A stretch of DNA of 6,304 nt from Bacteriovorax sp. (lineage in GTDB: Bacteria; Bdellovibrionota; Bacteriovoracia; Bacteriovoracales; Bacteriovoracaceae). Under the pieces are notes generated by a model. The model saw only the letters and a program-made list of their open reading frames with translations, searched no databases and had not been told where the DNA came from. Made by a program: the position numbers and the translations under genes. Location of the stretch: the NCBI GenBank assembly GCA_030654205.1, contig JAURXW010000114.1:1-6304 (forward strand). The letters run 5' to 3'. Of this stretch, positions 1 to 4,285 are shown one piece after another (the stretch's first letter is position 1; each line of letters opens with the position of its first letter).

Positions 1-115
1 CGCGATCAATATTTTCGAGCACTGAATCTATTAGCACTGCTTCTTTCGTTAATTCGTCGGCCAGTAGATAGCTAAAGGTTGAAGTTTCGTTATCTTTAAG
101 CTGATAAAAAATCAT
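1..115 (-). CDS. ETHE1-like metallo-beta-lactamase-fold protein (persulfide dioxygenase family), N-terminal fragment
   Basis: This is the first 38 codons of a gene that runs off the left edge; it starts at the ATG on 115-113. Seen: the translation begins MIFYQLKDNETSTFSYLLAD and continues through EAVLIDSVLENIDR. The pattern (I/M)FxQL, then S/T-rich STxSYLLAD, then EAVLIDPVLE, is the first two beta strands of ETHE1/Blh-type MBL-fold proteins, which oxidise glutathione persulfide to sulfite with a mononuclear iron. The family usually has Pro in 'DPVLE'; here it is Ser. The metal-binding HxHxDH motif and everything after it lie outside the window, so activity cannot be judged. A GGGGAG ribosome binding site five bases upstream supports this start. 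The gene is divergent from the MscS-type channel gene. Other MBL hydrolases such as glyoxalase II-like proteins are possible, but this N-terminus fits ETHE1-like proteins best. Confidence 0.82.
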   Translation of the reverse strand, partial: MIFYQLKDNETSTFSYLLADELTKEAVLIDSVLENIDR

Positions 116-120
116 AATAA

Positions 121-126
121 CTCCCC
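121..126 (-). promoter_or_regulatory. Ribosome binding site of the ETHE1-like gene
   Basis: On the minus strand the sequence reads GGGGAG, then five bases, then ATG at 115. This is a good Shine-Dalgarno match at normal spacing. It is the main local evidence that the short open frame at the edge is a real gene start and not a chance open stretch. Confidence 0.75.
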
Positions 127-180
127 AGATTTGTCATGGAAAAATCTTAACTGATGAGAGCTAAGAAAAGAAGCAATGAA

Positions 181-209
181 TTGACCCTGATTGGCTTTAG
201 TAGTAAATT
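181..209 (+). promoter_or_regulatory. Candidate sigma70-type promoter of the MscS-family gene
   Basis: TTGACC at 181-186 matches the -35 consensus at 5 of 6 positions. It is followed by a 17-base spacer and TAAATT at 204-209, which matches the -10 consensus at 4 of 6. A start near 216 would give a leader of about 25 bases, followed by AGGA at 231-234 and the ATG at 241. An alternative overlapping pair, TTGGCT (191-196) and TATCAA (214-219), has the same spacing but a poorer -35. AT-rich sequence yields such matches by chance, so this is a reasonable candidate only. Confidence 0.45.
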
Positions 210-240
210 TTTTTATCAATTTAGTTTTTTAGGATAAGTT

Positions 241-1917
241 ATGATTCGTTTATCTACATTTGCGCTGTTATTTATTTGTCAATTTGCTTGGAGCGGAATA
301 AATCCTTTGACCATGACTATTTCTGGAAGTAATGAAAAAGTTATTCCTAAGGCAAACACAGAATTTATAAGTAGTGATCTCCAGGAAAAATTAAAAAACC
401 CTCAAGAGACAATGCGAACTTTTTTAATGGCAATGGAAAAAGTAAAAAGTGGATCCACCAATGCATTTCGCGAAGCAAGTTCAACATTGGATCTTTCGCA
501 AATTGACCCTAGTGCCAGACAAATTACCGGTACAATCACAGCTGAAAGATTAATAAATACTCTTGATCGAGTTGCCAAAATTAACCTTTTTCATATACCT
601 GTTTACGAAACTGGTCCCAAATGGATTTTTAGAAAACAAACAGTCACAGTAGGAGATAATGTTTATGATGTTGAAATAGCCATTGTGAAAACGATTGATG
701 GCGTTTGGAAGTTCTCACCTGAAACGGTATCATCTATAGAAAATTTTTACACTTCAGTTGCCAATTTAAAAGTTGTTGAAGGGGTAACTGAGTATAGAAA
801 CTGGCGTTCACGTCTCAAAGAGCGTATGCCCGCTTGGGCGAGTGATGAGTTTTTAATTTTAAAAAAAGGGCAATGGCTTGGGTTGATCGTCCTCAGTCTT
901 TTTTCTTTGGCGGCATTTGCTTTTATTCGTTTTATCGCAACCATGTACTTGCGGTATAAAGTTAATCACAAATCACTGGATTTTTTAGAAGATGATCAAT
1001 TTAAATCAACATTACCCTTTGGTTTTTTAGCTTTTTCAATTTCCTGGTTAATTGGAATTCGCTTTTTAGAATTTGATGTAGAGATGTTAGAGATTTTTAT
1101 TCGTGGCTCTTATATTATGACTGCCGTCTGTTCTGTTTGGTCAGTTCTTAAAATCGTGGATTATATCAGCTTACATTTTGAAAAAATCGCTGCGAGTACT
1201 GCCAATAAATTTGATGATGTCTTAGTCCCAATGCTTAAAAAAACAACGAAAGTTTTTGTCGTGGCTTTTGGAGCAATTTTAGTTGCTCATAGTTTAACTT
1301 TTGATGTTGCCAGTATATTGGCCGGACTTGGAATTGGGGGAGTTGCTGTGGCCCTTGCGGCCAAGGATACAATTTCTAACTTATTTGGTTCTGTTACGGT
1401 TATTATCGATAGACCCTTTCAAATTGGAGATTATGTTTCTCTGGAAAAAAATATTGAAGGGACAGTTGAGCAAGTGGGATTTAGAAGTACAAGGTTAAGA
1501 ACTCCGTATAATTCAATTGTGACACTTCCCAATAGTGTACTTGCCAATATGGCGATTGATAATTATGGAATGAGAAAATTTCGTCGCTACAAAACCTTTT
1601 TACAACTTGAGTACTCAACTCCTCTTGTAAAAATTGAAGAATACTGCGAAAGAATTCGCTACCTCATTCAGCTCAATGCTCTTATTCAAAAAGAAACGGC
1701 AGTTGTTTCATTATATGAAATGAATTCAAGTTCACTAGATATAATGCTGACGGTTTTTTTCCTAACTGATAGCTTTAAAGGGGAATTATCCGCTCGACAT
1801 AAGTTTATCTATGAGATCTTGAAACTTGCAGAAGAGTTGGAAGTTAAATTTGCTTATCCATCCCAAACAATTTTTTTGGAACAAAATAAAAATCTTGAAA
1901 TAGATAAAAACCTTTAA
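241..1917 (+). CDS. MscS-family mechanosensitive ion channel with N-terminal periplasmic domain
   Basis: A small-conductance mechanosensitive channel of the inner membrane, expected to open under membrane tension and release solutes during hypo-osmotic shock. Residues 1-19 look like a signal peptide (Arg3, then a hydrophobic run). Residues about 20-208 form a soluble periplasmic region with the NPQETMRTFLMAM and GVWKFSPETV motifs seen before the channel in many longer MscS relatives. Hydrophobic segments lie near 211-237, 258-280, 286-309 and 336-355. The pore helix follows at about 357-390 with its Gly/Ala packing pattern (AGLGIGGVAVALAAKDTISN) and then the FGSVTVIIDRPFQIGD signature at 382-397. 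The cytoplasmic beta domain (EGTVEQVGFRSTRLRT, LPNS) and C-terminal alpha/beta domain end with FAYPSQTI, the usual MscS closing motif. At 558 residues it is about twice E. coli MscS (286), because of the extra N-terminal region. AGGA at 231-234 supports the start. It appears monocistronic. The family assignment is secure; which ion or solute matters in vivo is not visible. Confidence 0.95.
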   Translation: MIRLSTFALLFICQFAWSGINPLTMTISGSNEKVIPKANTEFISSDLQEKLKNPQETMRTFLMAMEKVKSGSTNAFREASSTLDLSQIDPSARQITGTITAERLINTLDRVAKINLFHIPVYETGPKWIFRKQTVTVGDNVYDVEIAIVKTIDGVWKFSPETVSSIENFYTSVANLKVVEGVTEYRNWRSRLKERMPAWASDEFLILKKGQWLGLIVLSLFSLAAFAFIRFIATMYLRYKVNHKSLDFLEDDQFKSTLPFGFLAFSISWLIGIRFLEFDVEMLEIFIRGSYIMTAVCSVWSVLKIVDYISLHFEKIAASTANKFDDVLVPMLKKTTKVFVVAFGAILVAHSLTFDVASILAGLGIGGVAVALAAKDTISNLFGSVTVIIDRPFQIGDYVSLEKNIEGTVEQVGFRSTRLRTPYNSIVTLPNSVLANMAIDNYGMRKFRRYKTFLQLEYSTPLVKIEEYCERIRYLIQLNALIQKETAVVSLYEMNSSSLDIMLTVFFLTDSFKGELSARHKFIYEILKLAEELEVKFAYPSQTIFLEQNKNLEIDKNL

Positions 1918-1949
1918 AAGTTGGCAGCTGGAACATATTAACAATTACT

Positions 1950-1972
1950 TTCAACTATGCTAATTAGTTGAA
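1950..1972. repeat. Short AT-rich hairpin downstream of the MscS-family gene
   Basis: TTCAACTA (1950-1957) and TAGTTGAA (1965-1972) form a perfect 8-bp stem around a 7-base loop, 33 bases after the channel stop codon. No T-run follows, so it is a weak candidate for an intrinsic terminator. It could instead protect the mRNA 3' end or be chance in AT-rich DNA. A 12-base palindrome, TTGAATATTCAA (1968-1979), overlaps its right arm and could be a protein binding site. There is no stronger terminator between 1918 and 2084, so read-through into the next gene is possible. Confidence 0.3.
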
Positions 1973-1997
1973 TATTCAAGTATCACTTGGATTAATT

Positions 1998-2024
1998 TTG
2001 AATTTGGGCCTTTCACCTTATACT
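1998..2024 (+). promoter_or_regulatory. Candidate promoter of the small membrane protein gene
   Basis: TATACT at 2019-2024 matches the -10 consensus at 5 of 6 positions. The best -35 candidate is TTGAAT at 1998-2003, with a short 15-base spacer. A start near 2031 would give a leader of about 54 bases before the ATG at 2085. The -10 is good but the -35 and spacing are poor, so an activator or another sigma factor may be involved, or the match is chance. Confidence 0.3.
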
Positions 2025-2070
2025 CCTTAAATCGCTCTCTTCTAAATTAACCATCCCTGAAGAGTGTCGA

Positions 2071-2076
2071 TAGGAG
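2071..2076 (+). promoter_or_regulatory. Ribosome binding site that sets the start at 2085
   Basis: TAGGAG lies eight bases before the ATG at 2085. A longer reading of the same frame from the GTG at 2064 would put this site inside the coding sequence and has no Shine-Dalgarno sequence of its own. A second in-frame ATG at 2091 is spaced less well, at 14 bases. Confidence 0.65.
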
Positions 2077-2084
2077 TGAAGTCT

Positions 2085-2342
2085 ATGCATATGACGACAA
2101 AAAGTTCTACTAACAGCGAAACACCAAATCAGTATTCGTTTTGGAGTTATTGTTTCGCACTTGTTTCGGTTTTTGCCCTAGCGGATGTTATTAGTGGAGG
2201 TTTAGTCAGAGAGTCTTTAACGCTACATAAAGTTGAATATGCTGCTACCTTGTTTGCTATGATTGCGACAGTTCGAGTATTTGCCTCAGATGGCCCACCT
2301 GGACTTCGTTTCATTCGATCCTGCTCCCGTCACAAATTATGA
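2085..2342 (+). CDS. Small hypothetical protein with two predicted membrane helices
   Basis: An 85-residue protein of no family I recognise. Seen: a polar Ser/Thr/Asn-rich N-terminus (1-16); a hydrophobic segment at about 18-39 (SYCFALVSVFALADVISGG is its core); a short linker with Arg42 and Glu43; a second hydrophobic segment at about 50-67; then a basic tail with Arg75, Arg78, Arg82 and Lys84. By the positive-inside rule both ends would face the cytoplasm. Supporting a real gene are the strong ribosome binding site at 2071-2076, a TATACT -10 candidate, and a strong terminator 33 bases after the stop. A hand count gives 107 G+C in 258 bases (41%), somewhat higher than the surrounding sequence looks, which could be chance at this length. 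It follows the channel gene on the same strand after a 167-base gap, so cotranscription is possible but not indicated. No function can be assigned. Confidence 0.58.
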   Translation: MHMTTKSSTNSETPNQYSFWSYCFALVSVFALADVISGGLVRESLTLHKVEYAATLFAMIATVRVFASDGPPGLRFIRSCSRHKL

Positions 2343-2375
2343 AGTAGCTATTTAAATTAAATCGATGATGATCAA

Positions 2376-2407
2376 AAAAAATGGGCCTTGTGGAAGGCCC
2401 ATTTTTT
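2376..2407. terminator. Bidirectional rho-independent terminator
   Basis: A-run plus TGGGCCTT (2376-2389) pairs with AAGGCCCA plus T-run (2394-2407) around the four-base loop GTGG, giving a 14-bp perfect stem with a GC-rich core. On the plus strand the distal arm ends in six T followed by ATTTT. On the minus strand it ends in eight T (complement of 2374-2381). It can therefore serve both converging genes: the small membrane protein gene, whose stop is 33 bases before it, and the agmatinase-family gene, whose stop is 9 bases beyond it. Confidence 0.92.
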
Positions 2408-2416
2408 ATTTTAAAA

Positions 2417-3478
2417 CTACTTTCTTTTTTTGATATGCCCCATAGTCGCCAAACTGGCCGAAGTCATTTTATACAACAAGCGCATTCCGACATTGGCATC
2501 CCATTCGTTACCTTTATCTTTTGGATTAGGTGAAACTTCAACTAAGTCAAATCCGACTAATTTTTTCCCGCTAAGAACCAATTCATTAATAATTAACATG
2601 ACCTCTTGATAATCGAGCCCTCCGGGCACTGGAGTGCCTGTATTAGGGCAAAATCTCGGGTCCAGGCCATCTATGTCAAAGGAGATGTAAATATGCTCTG
2701 GAAGGTGAGCTATGATTTCTTTAGCTATTTTTAAAAAACTTTCACCACTCATTTTTCTTCTGGCCAAACTTTGATCGAAATAAACTTCAATTTTTTTATT
2801 GTCTCTAGTGTAGACAAACTCTTGTTCACAAAAATCGCGAATTCCCACTTGAACTAATTTCGAAACTCCAGATATTTTTTCCATCACATTATGCATGATT
2901 GATGCATGAGAATTTTCAAATCCCATATAGGCCACCCGAGTATCGGAGTGAGCATCAAAATGAAGAATGCCTAATTGTGGGTATTTTTCTGCATAGGCTT
3001 TAATTGCACCGAAGGGAGTCGCGTGATCGCCTCCGACTACCACAGAAATTTTATTTTTATCAAGAAGTGTTTTTGTTTCTTTATAAATTTCAAGATTTAA
3101 CTCATTACAAATTTGATTAACCTTTACCAAATTTTTTTGTAATATCTTATTTTTTTTCATTGTCTCATCATCAGCATCTATAATTTTTTTAGCCAGTAAG
3201 CGGCCTTCGGTGTTGAGCTTTTTAATTTTAGCACTTTCCTTTTTCATAAAAAGTCCGGCCTGATAGGCGTCAACAAAATCTAAATCAAAAAAATCAATTT
3301 GCTCACTTGCTCCTAAAATAGCAGCAGGACCTTTTGACGTACCTGCTTGATAAGAAGTTGTAACGTCCCAAGGCACGGGAATATAAACAACTTGTGCTTC
3401 GCTTTCTTTAAAAGGAAGTCCGTAAATTCCATCTTTGGAAGTAGCTTTAGCATTGGGGTCAATAATTGTTTTAGTCAT
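2417..3478 (-). CDS. Agmatinase/arginase superfamily protein (ureohydrolase), long form
   Basis: A binuclear manganese hydrolase of the ureohydrolase fold that cleaves guanidino compounds to urea and an amine. The most likely reaction is agmatine to putrescine, feeding polyamine synthesis in the cytoplasm. All metal-ligand motifs are intact: GGDHA with His152; FDAHSD with Asp175, His177 and Asp179; SFDIDGLDP with Asp268 and Asp270. Also present are the active-site His191 (NSHAS) and Glu314 (VEVSP). At 353 residues it is longer than classical SpeB (about 306), mainly from an inserted lysine-rich helical stretch at about 80-140. Motifs such as YIPVPWDVTTSYQAGT, VGIRDFCEQE, CPNTGTPVPGG and EWDANVGMRLLYK fit the 'agmatinase family' long form I associate with Bacteroidota and some other Gram-negatives. 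No arginine decarboxylase gene is nearby, so the substrate is inferred; arginase, guanidinobutyrase or formimidoylglutamase activity is not excluded. A weak GAGA site six bases upstream supports the start. It stands alone. Confidence 0.9.
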   Translation of the reverse strand: MTKTIIDPNAKATSKDGIYGLPFKESEAQVVYIPVPWDVTTSYQAGTSKGPAAILGASEQIDFFDLDFVDAYQAGLFMKKESAKIKKLNTEGRLLAKKIIDADDETMKKNKILQKNLVKVNQICNELNLEIYKETKTLLDKNKISVVVGGDHATPFGAIKAYAEKYPQLGILHFDAHSDTRVAYMGFENSHASIMHNVMEKISGVSKLVQVGIRDFCEQEFVYTRDNKKIEVYFDQSLARRKMSGESFLKIAKEIIAHLPEHIYISFDIDGLDPRFCPNTGTPVPGGLDYQEVMLIINELVLSGKKLVGFDLVEVSPNPKDKGNEWDANVGMRLLYKMTSASLATMGHIKKRK

Positions 3479-3514
3479 AAAATTTCTCTTTTAAGGTTTA
3501 CTTTTATAGGTCAA

Positions 3515-3542
3515 ATGTTACAAAATTTCCTTAAGGTAACAT
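3515..3542. promoter_or_regulatory. Spaced inverted repeat in the divergent control region, candidate operator
   Basis: ATGTTAC (3515-3521) and GTAACAT (3536-3542) are a perfect 7-bp inverted repeat separated by 14 bases, with half-site centres 21 bases apart (about two helical turns). It lies in the 87-base region between the divergent agmatinase-family and SIMPL genes. The 8-bp palindrome CCTTAAGG (3529-3536) sits inside and overlaps the right arm by one base. The region also has two direct copies of ATAGGTCA (3506-3513, 3553-3560) and two of TTAAGGT (3491-3497, 3531-3537). A TATAAA -10 candidate for the minus-strand gene is at 3508-3503, and the repeat covers the place of its -35, which has no good consensus. 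This could be a dimeric regulator site acting on one or both genes; chance is a real alternative. Confidence 0.35.
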
Positions 3543-3565
3543 ATTCTTTGAGATAGGTCACATCC

Positions 3566-4276
3566 ATGAAAAACATTATTTTCCTTTTTATTCTTTTAAC
3601 TACTAACGCTTTTGCAGAGCCAATTCGTTTAATTAATGTATTAGGTGAAGCTTCGAAATCATTTGAACCAGATATGGCCCATGTTAATTTAACTTTATGG
3701 TCCAAGGCTGAAAATGCCAAAATGGCACAGAGTTTAAATCAAATTCAATATGAACAATTGAAAAAAACTATTGATACTCATGCAATTTTATCTTCAGAAA
3801 TCCAAACAACTGGTTATGAGTTAAATCCTGATTATTTTTATGATCCCAAAACTACTTCCAATAAAATTGTGGGATATATGGTTAATCAGAATATTCAAAT
3901 CACCATTAAAAACAGCAAAAAAGTTGGAAAATTTCTTGATGATTTGGTCATCGATTCTAAAAACCTAAAGACCGGAATTAATATACAAAATATTATCTGG
4001 GACCTAGAAAAACGAGATGAAATTTCAAAAAGCCTTTTAATAGATGCTGTAAAAAATGCATTTGAAAAGGTCCAAGTTTTGGCAAAAGCCTCGCAAGTAA
4101 AAATCAAAAATCTCTACCAACTAACTCCTCAAGGGGCGTCAGCTCCATTGCCGCCAGGCCCCCGTGAGTCGATGATGTTAAAAAGTACTGCTGGCTTAAT
4201 GGCCCAGGCTACATCTTTATTTACGGGAGAAATCAAAGTAGTTGAACATGTGGCCGTTTCTTATGAAATTGAGTAA
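3566..4276 (+). CDS. SIMPL domain (DUF541, YggE-like) periplasmic protein
   Basis: An exported protein of the SIMPL/DUF541 family, whose E. coli member YggE is linked to reduced oxidative stress; the biochemical role of the family is not settled. Residues 1-17 are a clear signal peptide (Lys2, a hydrophobic core, cleavage after AFA-17). The mature part begins IRLINVLGEASKSFEPDMAH, the typical opening of the family (V.G.G....PD.A.V). It continues with an A..N.....L...I helix at 50-68, the YELNPDYFYDP and KIVGYMVNQNIQI strands, and the closing strand GEIKVVEHVAVSYEI (221-235). The length of 236 residues is close to YggE (246). It is probably soluble in the periplasm and may oligomerise, as the Brucella relative BP26 does. 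A modest AGGT site at 3555-3558, seven bases before the ATG, supports the start, as does the signal peptide beginning right there. It is divergent from the agmatinase-family gene and could share control with it. Confidence 0.88.
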   Translation: MKNIIFLFILLTTNAFAEPIRLINVLGEASKSFEPDMAHVNLTLWSKAENAKMAQSLNQIQYEQLKKTIDTHAILSSEIQTTGYELNPDYFYDPKTTSNKIVGYMVNQNIQITIKNSKKVGKFLDDLVIDSKNLKTGINIQNIIWDLEKRDEISKSLLIDAVKNAFEKVQVLAKASQVKIKNLYQLTPQGASAPLPPGPRESMMLKSTAGLMAQATSLFTGEIKVVEHVAVSYEIE

Positions 4277-4285
4277 AAGAATTAT

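Noticed and set aside
747..944. Minus-strand open frame of 65 codons
   Set aside because: It lies wholly inside the MscS-family gene on the other strand, has no ribosome binding site I can see and no recognisable protein features.
1301..1498. Plus-strand open frame of 65 codons
   Set aside because: It is a shifted frame of the conserved MscS pore region; the in-frame protein there is unmistakable.
241..2342. MscS-family gene and small membrane protein gene as a two-gene operon
   Set aside because: The 167-base gap with its own promoter-like and hairpin elements argues for separate units; read-through remains possible, so it was not annotated as an operon.
2006..2400. GGGCCTT at 2006-2012, identical to the left terminator arm and complementary to AAGGCCC at 2394-2400, as a long-range RNA pairing
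   Set aside because: Seven bases of complementarity about 390 bases apart cannot compete with the local 14-bp hairpin and is most simply chance.
3509..3514. TTGACC on the minus strand as a -35 box for the agmatinase-family gene
   Set aside because: At 15-19 bases downstream there is no acceptable -10 sequence (17-base spacing gives AAAGAG), so the match was treated as chance; the adjacent TATAAA is a better, though still weak, -10 candidate.
3347..3720. Two open frames of 69 codons: plus strand 3347-3556 and minus strand 3511-3720, each covering part of the divergent control region
   Set aside because: Each overlaps the start of a well-supported gene on the opposite strand and neither has a convincing start signal or family motif.
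3895..4107. Minus-strand open frame of 70 codons
   Set aside because: It is fully inside the SIMPL gene, antisense to it, with no supporting signals.
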